Notes under the pieces: model-generated | What the model was told of the DNA's origin: nothing | Databases searched by the model: none | What the model saw: only the letters and a program-made list of their open reading frames with translations | Part shown: positions 9,915 to 21,065 of the stretch, piece by piece | Numbering within the stretch: position 1 is the stretch's first letter | Layout: the number at the start of each line of letters is the position of its first letter | Made by a program: the position numbers and the translations under genes | NCBI RefSeq assembly: GCF_021272385.1 | Contig: NZ_JAJSDZ010000007.1 | Location: 124,001 to 188,000, forward strand | DNA from: Vibrio salinus | GTDB taxonomy: Bacteria > Pseudomonadota > Gammaproteobacteria > Enterobacterales > Vibrionaceae | DNA length: 64,000 bases | Direction: 5' to 3'

Positions 9915-10080
9915 AGCTATATACAAGAAAAATTTCTCACAATAACAATATTAACTAATTGTTTTAATTAAATTAATAATTACCATTAAATAATAAATTA
10001 AGATCTTTTCAGGATCCTGTGCTGTGGAAAATAAATTAACGATCACTCATTAAAATGTTAAAAAAACGATTCGCAGACAT

Positions 10081-10282
10081 AAAAAAAGCGACATTAAAAA
10101 ATGTCGCCTAGCATAAATAAGAAAGTAATTAATCTTACCATCACCTTCCGAGAAAGCTATAAAATTACACTGGAAGCAATGTGAGCAATGTCGTGTCAAA
10201 AAGAGCAACTACAAACTTTTAAAAATACAATCAAATCGAAAAATCGACTTGGTATGTTTAAGAGTCCTTTTCTCCTTAAGAC
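10081..10282 (-). ncRNA. ryhB: RyhB iron-responsive sRNA
   Basis: The minus strand contains GACATTGCTCACATTGC followed by TTCCAGT, the conserved target-pairing core of E. coli RyhB (at about 10164-10192). It ends in the terminator stem GCGACATT/AATGTCGC with T7. The predicted start at 10282 gives about 202 bases, close to the long Vibrio form of just over 200. RyhB is made when iron is scarce and represses iron-rich, dispensable proteins. The place between polA and hemB is as expected for Vibrio. ftnA in this window is a plausible part of the same iron economy, but no pairing was worked out. Confidence 0.95.
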
Positions 10283-10284
10283 AA

Positions 10285-10317
10285 GATAATAATAATTATT
10301 CTCATTTATATAGTCAA
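10285..10317 (-). promoter_or_regulatory. ryhB promoter with Fur box
   Basis: On the minus strand TTGACT (10317-10312), a 17-base spacer and TATTAT (10294-10289) form a near-ideal sigma-70 promoter. GATAATAATAATTATTCTC at 10285-10303 matches the 19-base Fur consensus at 16 positions and overlaps the -10, so Fur with iron would block transcription. Confidence 0.88.
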
Positions 10318-10365
10318 GCACTAAATGAAAAAAATTCTCATTTAATTCTTTATGATGCTCACGCT

Positions 10366-11433
<1,068 letters not shown>

Positions 11434-11582
11434 CTACAGCACAAAATGATATCTGCTGAAAATAATACCACCGTCCAACTCATTCAACATGAATTCAAAG
11501 ACGAAAAATGCCAAAATGATCTCAAGAATCATTCCCGGAACGTTTTTGATGCCGCTTAACAACAATAACAGGTGAGTTTTAT

Positions 11583-12344
11583 ATGATTGATACCCATGCT
11601 CATATCTACGCCGATGAATTTCATCATGACCGAGATGACATGATTGCCCGAGCCAGAGAACAAGGTATCGAATTAATCTTAATGCCAAATATCGATTTGA
11701 ATTCAATTGAACCTATGCTCAAAACAGAACAGCAATATCCTCAGCTTTGCCGTTCTATGATGGGGTTACACCCTTGCTATGTGACTGACAATATAAAAGA
11801 AGATCTTGCTTCTGTTCATCGCTGGTTCGATGACCATAACTTTATAGCCGTTGGAGAGATTGGCATCGATCTTTATTGGGATAAGACGTTTCATAAAGAA
11901 CAGGAATATGCTTTTGTTCATCAGTTAAACTGGGCGAAAGAACAAGACCTTCCCGTTGTCATTCATACCAGAGATTCTATTCAGGAAACGCTTCACCTGC
12001 TGAATCAGGAACAAAACGGCAGTCTGACCGGTGTATTTCACTGTTTTGGCGGTTCCATCGATGAAGCAAAAGCCATCAACGATCTGAATTTTCATCTGGG
12101 ATTGGGTGGGGTTTCAACATTTAAAAATGGTGGAATGGACAAAGTCATTCCTCACCTGAATCTGGATTATGTCATTCTGGAAACGGACTGCCCGTATCTG
12201 GCACCGGTACCTCACCGGGGAAAGCGCAATGAACCCGCTTACACGGCACTGATTGCCGAACGGATTGCTGATTTAAGAGGAATGGAAACAAAAGACATCG
12301 ACAAAGTCACAACCCGTAATGCCAAAACCCTGTTCAGGCTATAG
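11583..12344 (+). CDS. tatD: TatD-family metal-dependent deoxyribonuclease
   Basis: The product has 253 residues with the metal-binding motifs of the TatD amidohydrolase fold: DTHAH at the N-terminus, VGEIGID near residue 92, VIHTR near 128, FHCFGG near 152 and ETDCPYLAP near 203. TatD enzymes are 3'-5' exonucleases linked to DNA repair and, less certainly, to quality control of Tat substrates. It stands alone between hemB and ubiB and faces ubiB tail to tail. The usual tatABC genes are not beside it. YcfH or YjjV paralogues share these motifs, so the symbol is probable rather than certain. Confidence 0.85.
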   Translation: MIDTHAHIYADEFHHDRDDMIARAREQGIELILMPNIDLNSIEPMLKTEQQYPQLCRSMMGLHPCYVTDNIKEDLASVHRWFDDHNFIAVGEIGIDLYWDKTFHKEQEYAFVHQLNWAKEQDLPVVIHTRDSIQETLHLLNQEQNGSLTGVFHCFGGSIDEAKAINDLNFHLGLGGVSTFKNGGMDKVIPHLNLDYVILETDCPYLAPVPHRGKRNEPAYTALIAERIADLRGMETKDIDKVTTRNAKTLFRL

Positions 12345-12423
12345 CGGCAAACCGGAGCAAATAGCGGGCACCACCCGATGTCCTCAGGTGGTGCAATACG
12401 AAAGATAATATTACGATATTGTC

Positions 12424-14058
12424 TTAATAACGGTAAGTACGCCAGCTAAGCAGCCAACTGATAACCCCAACAACTCCGGAACCTGTCGATAAATCAGAAT
12501 GCCCGTTCGTAGCCAGAATCGTGGCACACACAATCAACGTAGCCCCGACACCAAACAGGAATTTTGCCGTCCCGTGCTGACGCTTCGTTTGCCGGTATCC
12601 CTGATACATTTTATCCAGGCGTTCCGACATAACCCGCCCCTGTTTCAGGCTGTCATAAACCAGTTCAGGCAACTCTGGCAATTTTTCTGCCCACATAGGT
12701 GCCTTTTCTTTGATAGAGCGGATCACAGCCCCCGGTCCAATCTGCTCTATCATCCACCGCTCAAGAAACGGTTTCGCCGTTTGCCACAAATCCAGCTGAG
12801 GATAAAGCTGTCGGCCCAGTCCTTCCACATACAGCAAGGTTTTTTGCAGCAGTACCAACTGCGGCTGAACTTCCATCTGAAATCGTCTGGCGGTATTGAA
12901 CAGATTCAACAGCACATGACCAAATGAAATTTCGCATAACGGTTTTGCAAAAATCGGCTCACAGACAACCCGTATGGCCCGCTCAAACTCATCGACATTG
13001 GTGTCAAAAGGAACCCATCCTGACTCAACATGAAGTTCAGCAACCCGACGGTAATCACGGTTAAAAAAGGCTAAAAAGTTTTCTGCCAGATAACGTTTAT
13101 CTTCGCTGTTTAAAGTTCCGACAATACCACAATCCAATCCGATCCATTGGGGATTTTCCGGATGTTCCGGATTCACAAACACATTGCCCGGATGCATATC
13201 CGCATGAAAAAAACTATCCCGGAATACCTGAGTAAAAAACACACTGACACCACGTTCAGCTAAAAGCTGCATATTCACACCGTGGTTTCTCAGTCCTTCA
13301 ATATCAGAAACCTGAATACCATAGATCCTTTCTGAAACCATCACCTTTTCATTACTGAGTTCCGAAATAACCTCGGGAACATAAAGTTCTTCACTTCCCA
13401 GAAAATTGCGTCTCAGTTGAATCGCATTTGAAGCCTCACGCCTTAAATCCAATTCGTCAATCAGTGTTTTTTCATACTCCCGTACTACTTCAACCGGCTT
13501 TAAGCGCCGGGCTTCGGGAAGCGCTTTTGCCACAATATAAGCCATGCGATACATAAGACGGATATCATCCTGAATCACAGACTCAATATCAGGCCGGATA
13601 ACCTTAATCACGATATCCCGGCCGGATTCCTTCAGCTTGGCTGTATGTACCTGAGCAATAGAGGCTGACGCTAAAGGCGTAACATCAAAATCATCAAACC
13701 AGGTTTCGACCTTATCCCCAAGCGCTTCTTCGATGTGTTTCTGGGCAAGATGTCCGTCAAAAGGGGCAACATTGTCCTGGAGCAACGCCAGTTGGTCGGC
13801 AATATGAGGCGGAAATAAATCACGGCGGGTCGACATCATCTGACCAAATTTAACCCAGACCGGACCCAGTTCCTGCAACGCCAACCGAAGACGCTCCCCT
13901 AACGCTTTTTCCGGATACTTATTTTTCAGCCAGAAAAGTGACTTCCGGGCCAGTAGCGGGGCTTTTAGCAACTGATGGTCAGGTAAAAGCTCATCAACCC
14001 CATATTCAAGCTGAACCCGAATAATATGATATAAGCGTTTTACTTCGGTAAACCTCAT
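12424..14058 (-). CDS. ubiB: UbiB, atypical kinase/ATPase for ubiquinone synthesis
   Basis: The product has 544 residues (E. coli 546). The ABC1/ADCK-type core has an Ala-rich [11 protein letters not shown] loop near residue 125, VIKVIRPD near 150, the [11 protein letters not shown] catalytic loop near 287 and GLDCGIVG near 309. Two hydrophobic segments at the C-terminus (about 499-540) anchor it in the inner membrane. UbiB is needed for ubiquinone synthesis, probably helping extract or present the lipid intermediates. It is third in ubiE-ubiJ-ubiB and overlaps ubiJ by four bases. A weak hairpin (12370-12396) follows without a T-run. Confidence 0.96.
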   Translation of the reverse strand: MRFTEVKRLYHIIRVQLEYGVDELLPDHQLLKAPLLARKSLFWLKNKYPEKALGERLRLALQELGPVWVKFGQMMSTRRDLFPPHIADQLALLQDNVAPFDGHLAQKHIEEALGDKVETWFDDFDVTPLASASIAQVHTAKLKESGRDIVIKVIRPDIESVIQDDIRLMYRMAYIVAKALPEARRLKPVEVVREYEKTLIDELDLRREASNAIQLRRNFLGSEELYVPEVISELSNEKVMVSERIYGIQVSDIEGLRNHGVNMQLLAERGVSVFFTQVFRDSFFHADMHPGNVFVNPEHPENPQWIGLDCGIVGTLNSEDKRYLAENFLAFFNRDYRRVAELHVESGWVPFDTNVDEFERAIRVVCEPIFAKPLCEISFGHVLLNLFNTARRFQMEVQPQLVLLQKTLLYVEGLGRQLYPQLDLWQTAKPFLERWMIEQIGPGAVIRSIKEKAPMWAEKLPELPELVYDSLKQGRVMSERLDKMYQGYRQTKRQHGTAKFLFGVGATLIVCATILATNGHSDLSTGSGVVGVISWLLSWRTYRY

Positions 14059-14669
14059 AGTTTCTCCATCAGAGCCTGAAACCTCAACTCCAGCTTGTCC
14101 ACCTGTTGTTTCACGACTTCAACCTGATCGCAAAAATAAGCGATTTCAAGTGCGGGAGGAAAAACCTTCCACTCTTCGGTCAGCACCTCTGAAAACTGGT
14201 TTCGCTTTTTCTGTGTCTGCTGTTTAGTGGTCGTCAGCAATTGCTTTCCTGTATGAACCACCGTATGAGCTACAACATCACCAACCCATTGAGACAACCA
14301 CTCTTCGGCATCCGGCTCTGCATCCGAAAGCAAAACTGCAAATTTTTGAGCCAACTGAAGATCACCTTCCAATTCCAGTTGCTCCTGTTTAATAAGCTGC
14401 GTGATGTTCACCTGCTCTCTAAGCTGAGGAAGGGTTTTCAGTGATAACGACAGGTAACAGTCCGGTACGCCTTCATATTGACCCAGCACATCAACCTGAT
14501 GGCTGAAAACGAATGTTAGCGTCTTATCAACTTCTTTGATATGAAGCTGGAAGACTTTCCCTTTCAGACGCAGACATTGTCTGGATAAATCAGAATCCTG
14601 ATTAATACGGTAGTTAAAGCCGGTTTCGATCACCGCATTAACCAATATTTCCAAAGGCATCATACTCAT
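14055..14669 (-). CDS. ubiJ: UbiJ, ubiquinone biosynthesis accessory factor
   Basis: The product has 204 residues. An SCP2-like lipid-binding domain fills about 10-120, followed by a helical C-terminus with likely coiled coil ([17 protein letters not shown]). UbiJ is a soluble partner of UbiK and the Ubi enzymes and is thought to bind hydrophobic intermediates. It lies between ubiE (2-base gap) and ubiB (4-base overlap), the standard order, which makes the call safe despite low sequence conservation in this family. Confidence 0.9.
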   Translation of the reverse strand: MSMMPLEILVNAVIETGFNYRINQDSDLSRQCLRLKGKVFQLHIKEVDKTLTFVFSHQVDVLGQYEGVPDCYLSLSLKTLPQLREQVNITQLIKQEQLELEGDLQLAQKFAVLLSDAEPDAEEWLSQWVGDVVAHTVVHTGKQLLTTTKQQTQKKRNQFSEVLTEEWKVFPPALEIAYFCDQVEVVKQQVDKLELRFQALMEKL

Positions 14670-14671
14670 TG

Positions 14672-15439
14672 CTAAAACTTGTAACCCCGGTGCAGCGCAA
14701 CAATACCGCCAGTTAAATTATAGTAAGAGGTATGTTCAAATCCGGCTTCCATCATCATACCTTTCAACGTTTCCTGATCCGGATGCATCCGGATAGACTC
14801 CGCCAGATAGCGATAACTTTCAGAATCGTTAGCAATTAACTGTCCCATCTTAGGCAAAATATGAAAAGAATACGTATCGTAGGCTTTGGATAAAGGCTCT
14901 AAAAGTGGTTTAGAAAACTCCAATACCAACAGACGACCACCCGGCTTTAGTACCCGGAACATAGAACGTAGCGCTTTATCTTTATCGGTGACATTCCGCA
15001 GGCAAAAACTGATTGTAATACAATCAAAATAATCGTCCGGGAAAGGTAACTCTTCCGCATTAGCCTGAACATAGTGGACATTTCCGACAATGCCATGATC
15101 ACGTAATTTATCTCTGCCAACATTCAACATAGAGTTATTGATGTCCGCCAGAACAACGTGTCCTTTGTCACCCACCATTCTGGAAAACTTGGCCGTTAAG
15201 TCACCAGTCCCACCACCTAAATCCAGAATTCTCTGACCGGGTCTGACACCACTACAATCAATAGTAAAGCGCTTCCACAACCGATGAATGCCACCTGACA
15301 TCAGGTCGTTCATAATATCGTATTTCGTTGCCACGGAATGAAAGACCTGAGCGACTTTCTGAACTTTCTCATCTTTTGCGATCGTCTGAAAACCGAAATG
15401 CGTTGTTTCCCGGCTTTCTAAAGTGTTATCTGATTGCAC
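14672..15439 (-). CDS. ubiE: UbiE, C-methyltransferase for ubiquinone and menaquinone
   Basis: This SAM-dependent enzyme methylates the quinone ring in both pathways. The 255-residue product has the family signature [18 protein letters not shown] near residue 39, SAM motif [11 protein letters not shown] near 72, and [17 protein letters not shown] near 146. The start is GTG 15439 with no strong ribosome site, but the length fits E. coli (251). It is the first gene of ubiE-ubiJ-ubiB. Confidence 0.96.
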   Translation of the reverse strand: MQSDNTLESRETTHFGFQTIAKDEKVQKVAQVFHSVATKYDIMNDLMSGGIHRLWKRFTIDCSGVRPGQRILDLGGGTGDLTAKFSRMVGDKGHVVLADINNSMLNVGRDKLRDHGIVGNVHYVQANAEELPFPDDYFDCITISFCLRNVTDKDKALRSMFRVLKPGGRLLVLEFSKPLLEPLSKAYDTYSFHILPKMGQLIANDSESYRYLAESIRMHPDQETLKGMMMEAGFEHTSYYNLTGGIVALHRGYKF

Positions 15440-15568
15440 GTAGTACCTACCCTAACTCCCGTAAATTCATAACAAATAATCATATGACAACAATTATCCG
15501 GCGTCTTTAGTCTACTTGATCCTGACCCGGTTGTCTTTCAGCATGGCTGATAATTACTCTTATTTCCG

Positions 15569-17059
15569 TTACATTTCTTCATCAGAACTTGCTCTCTGAG
15601 ACAAGTCTGAAACCTGAGCAGAAATCGGTCTTTTCACCTCAACCCCCAGCTCTCTGAAACTTTCAGCCTGACGGATAGCATTACCCCGGCCAGAAACCAG
15701 CTTATTCATCGCTCCCTGATAATTTTGGTTCGCCTTATCCAGAGCCATACCTAATGAGTCCATATCATCAACAAACAAGCGCAGTTTGTCGTAAAGCTTG
15801 CTGGCTTTTTCTGCAATCAGCTTTGCATTCTGATTCTGGCGCTCATTTTTCCAGAGGTTATCAATAGTACGCAATGCCACCAATAATGTTGTCGGACTCA
15901 CCAGAATAATATTTTGCTCCATGGCATCCTTCACCAATGAAGGATCAGCCTGTACAGCTAACTGAAAGGCCGGCTCCACCGGGATAAACATCAGTACATA
16001 GTCTAATGATGTAATTCCCTGCAATTGCTGATAGTCCTTTCTGCTCAGTCCTTTTATATGCCCCCTAACTGAAAGTAAGTGCTCACTTAAATAGGTCGCT
16101 TTTTGTGTCTCGGTTTCGGCATGAAAATAGCGCTCATAAGCGACCAGAGTCATTTTGGAATCAATCACGACCTGTTTATTGTTGGGTAAAAAGACCACCA
16201 CATCCGGCTGGTAACGCTTGCCCGACTCATTTTGGAGACTAACCTGAGTCATATACTCATGTCCGTCCCTCAATCCGGATTCCTCCAGTACTCTGGCTAA
16301 AACAACTTCTCCCCAGTTCCCCTGCTGTTTATTATCTCCCTTCAGGGCCTGAGTCAGATTCACCGCTTCCTGAGCCATTTTTTCGTTCAGTGTCTGTAAG
16401 GTTTTCAGTTCATGCACCAGCGTGTGGCGCTCTTTTGCTTCTTGGGAAAAACTGTCATTGACCTGTTTTCTAAAACCATCTAACTGATCTTTAAGTGGAT
16501 TGAGCAATCCTTCCAGACTCTGTTTATTTTGCTGATCCACCTTGGCCGCTTTCAGTTCAAAAAGCTGAGTCGCAAGCGATTCAAATTGCTGCTTCAAACG
16601 GTTTTCAGCGTTCTCAAGAAACTGAATTTTATCCTGACCATTTTGCAGCTGTTCTTTATGAAGAGCCTGCAGTTCCCGGTACTGAGCAGCAAGATTCGCT
16701 TTTTGCTCACGAGTATCACTCAATTCCTGCATTAACTGTTTTTTCTCTGACTCAACCACATCCAGATAACGGAGCTTTTCCATTACAGCCATAAACTTAC
16801 CATGAGTCTGTTTCAACTCATGCCGATCCAGATCCCGTTGACTATCCATCTCTTCCAGCTCTTTATTAGCTGTACTCAAAGATTGCTCCAAATACTGGAC
16901 CTTTTGCTCTGTCAGTATTATCTGACTATCTAATTCCGACCGTAACGTTTGCATCTCCCTTTGCATCTTTTGTACGGTCCACCAACGGGACACGACACTG
17001 ACACCAATAACTGAGACTAAAAAAGCCAATATTATCTGATGCTCAACTATCCACTGCAT
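15569..17059 (-). CDS. rmuC: DNA recombination protein RmuC
   Basis: The product has 496 residues. One N-terminal transmembrane segment (about 7-25) is followed by a long coiled coil (about 30-210). The RmuC nuclease-like domain covers about 230-440, with NWGEVVLARVLEESGLRDG, YQPDVVVFLP and VVIDSKMTLVAY. RmuC limits inversions and other rearrangements at short inverted repeats. It sits just upstream of ubiE, where E. coli has rmuC-udp-ubiE; udp is not found here. Confidence 0.95.
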   Translation of the reverse strand: MQWIVEHQIILAFLVSVIGVSVVSRWWTVQKMQREMQTLRSELDSQIILTEQKVQYLEQSLSTANKELEEMDSQRDLDRHELKQTHGKFMAVMEKLRYLDVVESEKKQLMQELSDTREQKANLAAQYRELQALHKEQLQNGQDKIQFLENAENRLKQQFESLATQLFELKAAKVDQQNKQSLEGLLNPLKDQLDGFRKQVNDSFSQEAKERHTLVHELKTLQTLNEKMAQEAVNLTQALKGDNKQQGNWGEVVLARVLEESGLRDGHEYMTQVSLQNESGKRYQPDVVVFLPNNKQVVIDSKMTLVAYERYFHAETETQKATYLSEHLLSVRGHIKGLSRKDYQQLQGITSLDYVLMFIPVEPAFQLAVQADPSLVKDAMEQNIILVSPTTLLVALRTIDNLWKNERQNQNAKLIAEKASKLYDKLRLFVDDMDSLGMALDKANQNYQGAMNKLVSGRGNAIRQAESFRELGVEVKRPISAQVSDLSQRASSDEEM

Positions 17060-17141
17060 TTATCTAACCTGTCTTTTCTGAACGGACCTGAACAGAATAT
17101 TTTACCACTGTATAAATGTCCAGATAAACACAACCGGGATC

Positions 17142-17173
17142 AAAAAAGTCCATGAGTCATCAACTCATGGACT
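17142..17173 (-). terminator. eda terminator
   Basis: AGTCCATGAGT and ACTCATGGACT form an 11-bp stem around TGATG, followed on the minus strand by T6. It closes the eda transcript 20 bases after its stop. Confidence 0.9.
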
Positions 17174-17194
17174 GACACTTCTATGCACAATCCG

Positions 17195-17833
17195 TTATTC
17201 AGAAACAACGGCTACCGCCTGCCTGGTCAACTCTGTAATATGCGACCAGTTTTTCTCTTTGATTGCGGTTTTATCCAACATCCATGTACCTCCAACCGTA
17301 GCAACACAATCTAAAGATAGATAACTTTTCGCATTACCGGCATTAATTCCCCCCGTCGGGCAAAAGCGAACATCCGGCAGTGGTGCCGTTATCGCTTTTA
17401 ATGTATTTACACCACCATTGGCTTCAGCCGGAAAAAATTTTAAGCATTCATATCCATAAGACATGGCTGTCATGATCTCACTGGGAGTGGCAACTCCGGG
17501 AATAAACGGTACTTTCGTTGTTTTGGCATGCTGAAGTAATTCAACACTAAAACCAGGAGACAAAACAAACTGAGCACCCGCTGCCATTGCTTTGGCATAT
17601 TGTTTAGAATTCACGACAGTACCGGCACCAACAAAAGCATCAGGCAATTCTGTTGAAATTCTTTTGATGGCATCCAGAGCACAGTCAGTCCTCAATGTGA
17701 TTTCAAAGACATTAATGCCGCCATCACTCAGTGCCATTGCCATCGGTAGTGCATCATCCAGTTTTTCAATGACCATCACCGGAATAATCGGTGATGCAGC
17801 AAAGACTTCCTGTGGTTCAAGTTTCCAGTTCAT
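17195..17833 (-). CDS. eda: KDPG/KHG aldolase
   Basis: The enzyme splits 2-keto-3-deoxy-6-phosphogluconate to pyruvate and glyceraldehyde-3-phosphate, in the Entner-Doudoroff route and at the end of pectin and uronate breakdown. The 212-residue TIM barrel has FEITLRT (catalytic Glu), VGAGTV, and KFFPAEANGG with the Schiff-base Lys, then RFCPTGGI. It stands alone with its own terminator, without edd, kdgK or kduD nearby. Closeness to the arabinose genes and to a pectinase suggests a role in plant-polysaccharide use; I found no clear KdgR box upstream, so co-regulation is only a guess. Confidence 0.93.
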   Translation of the reverse strand: MNWKLEPQEVFAASPIIPVMVIEKLDDALPMAMALSDGGINVFEITLRTDCALDAIKRISTELPDAFVGAGTVVNSKQYAKAMAAGAQFVLSPGFSVELLQHAKTTKVPFIPGVATPSEIMTAMSYGYECLKFFPAEANGGVNTLKAITAPLPDVRFCPTGGINAGNAKSYLSLDCVATVGGTWMLDKTAIKEKNWSHITELTRQAVAVVSE

Positions 17834-18041
17834 TATTTTTTACTCTCAACCTTCAATTATTCAACTCATCATAAATCTATCGTAGCTCCAAAATTGCCTT
17901 CCCGATATAAGCTGAGAGCGATTTACCTTAAAATCCGTAAAAGGGAGAATAAAACAGAGGAATAATTTATTATTGATAATAAAAAAGTGATTCTCGTAGT
18001 GAGTGAATTTTCAGAAATGTCTATCTGAAAAAGCAGATTCT

Positions 18042-18057
18042 AGTTTCACGTGAAACT
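18042..18057. promoter_or_regulatory. parS site, ParB-binding centromere sequence
   Basis: AGTTTCACGTGAAACT is a perfect 16-base palindrome and matches the broadly conserved chromosomal parS consensus nGTTnCACGTGAAACn at all fixed positions. It lies in the 250-base non-coding gap between araC and eda. ParB loads at such sites near the origin to organise and segregate the chromosome. Nothing else is evident in this gap. Confidence 0.85.
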
Positions 18058-18086
18058 CAGCAAACAAGCCAAAGAGAATAACCAAC

Positions 18087-18923
18087 TCAAGTAACCTGCT
18101 CCCGGTAAATTTTGGGGCTTACGCCAGCTTTGCGCTTGAACACCCGGGAAAAGTATAAAGGATCGGAATATCCGACAATGCGTCCTATCTGATTCACTGA
18201 ATGGTTAGTGGTGACTAATAATTGTTTAGCCCGACTGATTCTTTGATCATCACGCCACTGAGTGATGGTCATTGCCATCTCATCCCGGAATAAATGACCT
18301 AAGCGGGAAGGCGACAGGCAAGTATGGGCAGCCACATCATCAATGGAAAATTCTTGATTCAGATTTTGCGTCATAAAGTTCATCGCTTCTATCACCCGGG
18401 GATCCAGCGCCTTGCTCAAAACATCCGGCTGCAAAGATTTACACCGAATCAATAACTGCTCAAGAAGGTTGATCGCTAAATCATTCCGGTAGGACGCTTC
18501 GGACTTGGAAGTGTACTCGATATCAATGAACAGCCGCTCAATCTGTTCAAACGCCGTTTTATCCAATCCTCTTGTGATATAAACACCATTATGTTGTTCC
18601 TGCCAACTCAACCAATCATGCCAAAAGGCACGTGGGCGAAAGTATACCCAGCGATGAAACCAGGAAACCGTCTCTTTCTTTCGGTGATAATAGTGGGCAG
18701 CGGTAGGAGGAAACAACAACAGATCCCCCACCCCGACATCGATTGAATCCGGGCCGGAAAATAAGGTTCCCTCACCTTTGCTGGTGAGGTTAATAATGTA
18801 GCCCTTCATTCCGCTGGGACGATTGATCGTATAATCCAGTTCGTCCCCTTCGATGATAGGTGTTAAGCCGGCAACCAAATGAGCATCAAAGTTATAACCG
18901 GGCTTCAGAGGATCATTTTGCAT
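18087..18923 (-). CDS. araC: Arabinose operon regulator AraC
   Basis: The product has 278 residues. The N-terminal sugar-binding cupin domain (about 1-165) resembles E. coli AraC closely (YNFDAHLVAGLTPI, RPSGMKGYIINLT, WVYFRPRAFWHDWL). Two helix-turn-helix motifs follow in the C-terminal DNA-binding domain (SIDDVAAHTCLSPSRLGHLF and VGYSDPLYFSRVFKRKAGVSP). AraC activates arabinose genes when L-arabinose is bound. It is encoded after araD, araA and an unknown gene on the same strand; the 70-base gap before it (18924-18993) may hold a separate promoter. Candidate AraC sites lie between araD and araF. Confidence 0.93.
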   Translation of the reverse strand: MQNDPLKPGYNFDAHLVAGLTPIIEGDELDYTINRPSGMKGYIINLTSKGEGTLFSGPDSIDVGVGDLLLFPPTAAHYYHRKKETVSWFHRWVYFRPRAFWHDWLSWQEQHNGVYITRGLDKTAFEQIERLFIDIEYTSKSEASYRNDLAINLLEQLLIRCKSLQPDVLSKALDPRVIEAMNFMTQNLNQEFSIDDVAAHTCLSPSRLGHLFRDEMAMTITQWRDDQRISRAKQLLVTTNHSVNQIGRIVGYSDPLYFSRVFKRKAGVSPKIYREQVT

Positions 18924-18993
18924 CGTTCACCAATACAATTCATTGATTCCTGAGTATTTTAATCAATCTCTTGAATGGATACATTTAACCAGC

Positions 18994-19503
18994 TCATAAT
19001 TCTTTATATAAAACGATCCACTGAGATGCAAAAAAAGCTTCTTTAAACTCTTTTTTTCGCTGCTCACGCAAATAATCACTCGGCTGTTCTCTGTTACGAT
19101 GTTGCCATTCTGACACGCTATCTGACAGGTCTACACCGGCGATTTTTCTGTAGTGAGAATGACCGGCCTGACAAATCTTATGCCGGATGTCCAGACGGGT
19201 TGGCACGCTGTTGCGCGCCAGATAGTCAATGACCAAAGCCCCTTGATGAAAGGTATAAGTCAGACCAATCGACAAAGGGTCAGCCAGCCTGACATTACAC
19301 CACTGCTCAATCATGTTCTCTTTTATCCTAAAATGCCATGGAAAATCTTGCGTATCAATGAACTCATCATTATTCACCAGTTCCAGGTCTCCGGAAAACA
19401 TCAGGTTTTCTCCTTCCCTAAGCTGAAAGGCACTGGGATGATGAGACAAAATATCTAATTTCCAGCTCATGTAACTTAAGGACGAGTCTTCTCTTCTATT
19501 CAA
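18994..19503 (-). CDS. Unknown protein in arabinose cluster
   Basis: I do not recognise this 169-residue protein. It is soluble, with no signal peptide or membrane segment; the middle looks beta-rich (LSIGLTYTFHQGALVIDYLARN) and the C-terminus is charged and helical. The frame starts at TTG 19503 behind GGTGG; an internal ATG at 19470 (MSWKLDILSHH) is an equally good start without a clear ribosome site. It lies between araA and araC, after a hairpin that may reduce readthrough from araA. The place where one would look for araB holds this gene instead, but it is far too short to be a ribulokinase. Confidence 0.6.
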   Translation of the reverse strand: MNRREDSSLSYMSWKLDILSHHPSAFQLREGENLMFSGDLELVNNDEFIDTQDFPWHFRIKENMIEQWCNVRLADPLSIGLTYTFHQGALVIDYLARNSVPTRLDIRHKICQAGHSHYRKIAGVDLSDSVSEWQHRNREQPSDYLREQRKKEFKEAFFASQWIVLYKEL

Positions 19504-19518
19504 ATTACCACCGCAAAT

Positions 19519-19542
19519 AGCCCCTCATCTGTATGAGGGGCT
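19519..19542 (-). terminator. Hairpin after araA, possible attenuating terminator
   Basis: AGCCCCTCAT and ATGAGGGGCT form a perfect 10-bp stem around four bases. The minus strand then reads ATTTGC, a poor T-run, so termination is probably partial. It lies 12 bases past the araA stop. Confidence 0.5.
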
Positions 19543-19553
19543 TTGTCATATCA

Positions 19554-21056
19554 TTATTTATGAGCAAAACGATAGTAAAGACTGTTTTGCTTCAGACTCA
19601 TCTTAAACTGATTAAGATTCGTTGTTGTATTATCGATCAACACCAATTCAATACCGGTCATTTCGGCGTAATCCATTAAGGTATCCAGAGAAACCGCCTG
19701 AGTATAAACCGTATGGTGGGCCCCACCACTGTAAATCCAGGCAGCCGCCGCTTTCTCAAGGCTAGGTTGAGGTTCCCATAACGCGTGAGCTACCGGCAAT
19801 TTAGGTAGTGATTTAGGGGGGGTAACACAATCTACAGCATTGACTAGCATCCGGAAACGGTCGCCCAAATCGATAACCGAAATGGTGTACGCCGGGCCGG
19901 ACTGACCTGAGAAAATCAAACGGGGAATATCACAATTACATCCGATGGTATGGTGATGAATTTCCAGTTTCGGCTTCCTGGCCGCAATTGACGGACAAAC
20001 CTCCAGCATATGAGCGCCCAATGCCTGACTTTTTTCACCAAAGTTATAGGTATAGTCTTCCATAAAAGAAGTACCACCAGCTTTCCCCTGCCCCATTACT
20101 TTCGTAATACGGGTCATGGCCGATGTCTTCCAGTCACCTTCACCACCATACCCATACCCTTTCCCCATAAGTCGCTGGCTCGCGAGTCCGGGTAAATTAG
20201 TGATTCCGGTCAGGTTTTCAAAGGTGTTCGTATAGGCAAATGCCCCAACCGATGTCAGAAAACGCTCCATACCAATTTCTAACCGGGCTTCCTGCTGCAT
20301 AATCTTCAGAGAATCCGCATCAGTGTAAAGATCCGGGCTGACATCATAAGTAGAGGCATATTCATCCAGTAACTGCGCAACATCACCATCACTCACGGCA
20401 TTCACACTGTCACTAAGCTCTCCGAGACCATAGCCGTGAACTTCATAGCCAAACTGAATTTGTGCCGACACTTTATTACCTTCCGTAACCGCCACCTGTC
20501 TCATATTGTCACCAAACCGGGCCACTTTCAGTTGCTGACCTTCATGGAGACCGATGGCAGCACGGCACCAGTCGTCAATCTGACGGTGAACATCCGGGTT
20601 ACTCCAGTGACCGACCACAACTTTACGATCAATATTCAGACGGGTACCGATAAATCCAAACTCCCGGCAGCCGTGGGCACTCTGATTCAGATTCATAAAA
20701 TCCATATCAATATCATCCCATGGAAGCGCCGCATTGAACTGAGTATGCAAATGAAGAAATGGTTTATTTAACTGACCGAGGCCGGCAATCCACATTTTTG
20801 CAGGCGAAAATGTATGCATCCAAAGAATCAGGCCAATGCAGTCCGGATCGTTATTAGCGAGCCGACAGACATTTAATATTTCATCCGGGGTTTTTACGGT
20901 CCCTTTATTCGTCACAGGAACAGAAATGACTTCAGTCTGATTTAACCCATGGACGATTTCTTCACTATTTCTGGCAACGTTTTCAAGCATTTTTTCGCCA
21001 TACAGATGCTGAGAACCCGTCACAAACCACACTTGTTTATCGTTAAATACTTTCAT
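19554..21056 (-). CDS. araA: L-arabinose isomerase
   Basis: The enzyme converts L-arabinose to L-ribulose using Mn2+. The 500-residue product matches E. coli AraA throughout: [11 protein letters not shown] at the N-terminus, [44 protein letters not shown] (metal-binding Glu), [11 protein letters not shown] (second metal Glu) and GGAHHTV (metal-binding His). It follows araD with a nine-base gap and has a GGGAT-type ribosome site. The order araD-araA without araB is unusual, since the reaction after the isomerase needs ribulokinase. Confidence 0.97.
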   Translation of the reverse strand: MKVFNDKQVWFVTGSQHLYGEKMLENVARNSEEIVHGLNQTEVISVPVTNKGTVKTPDEILNVCRLANNDPDCIGLILWMHTFSPAKMWIAGLGQLNKPFLHLHTQFNAALPWDDIDMDFMNLNQSAHGCREFGFIGTRLNIDRKVVVGHWSNPDVHRQIDDWCRAAIGLHEGQQLKVARFGDNMRQVAVTEGNKVSAQIQFGYEVHGYGLGELSDSVNAVSDGDVAQLLDEYASTYDVSPDLYTDADSLKIMQQEARLEIGMERFLTSVGAFAYTNTFENLTGITNLPGLASQRLMGKGYGYGGEGDWKTSAMTRITKVMGQGKAGGTSFMEDYTYNFGEKSQALGAHMLEVCPSIAARKPKLEIHHHTIGCNCDIPRLIFSGQSGPAYTISVIDLGDRFRMLVNAVDCVTPPKSLPKLPVAHALWEPQPSLEKAAAAWIYSGGAHHTVYTQAVSLDTLMDYAEMTGIELVLIDNTTTNLNQFKMSLKQNSLYYRFAHK

Positions 21057-21065
21057 AGCTATCCC

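Noticed and set aside
12370..12396. Hairpin GCACCACC/GGTGGTGC between tatD and ubiB as a terminator
   Set aside because: The loop is long and no T-run follows on either strand; it was mentioned with ubiB but not called.
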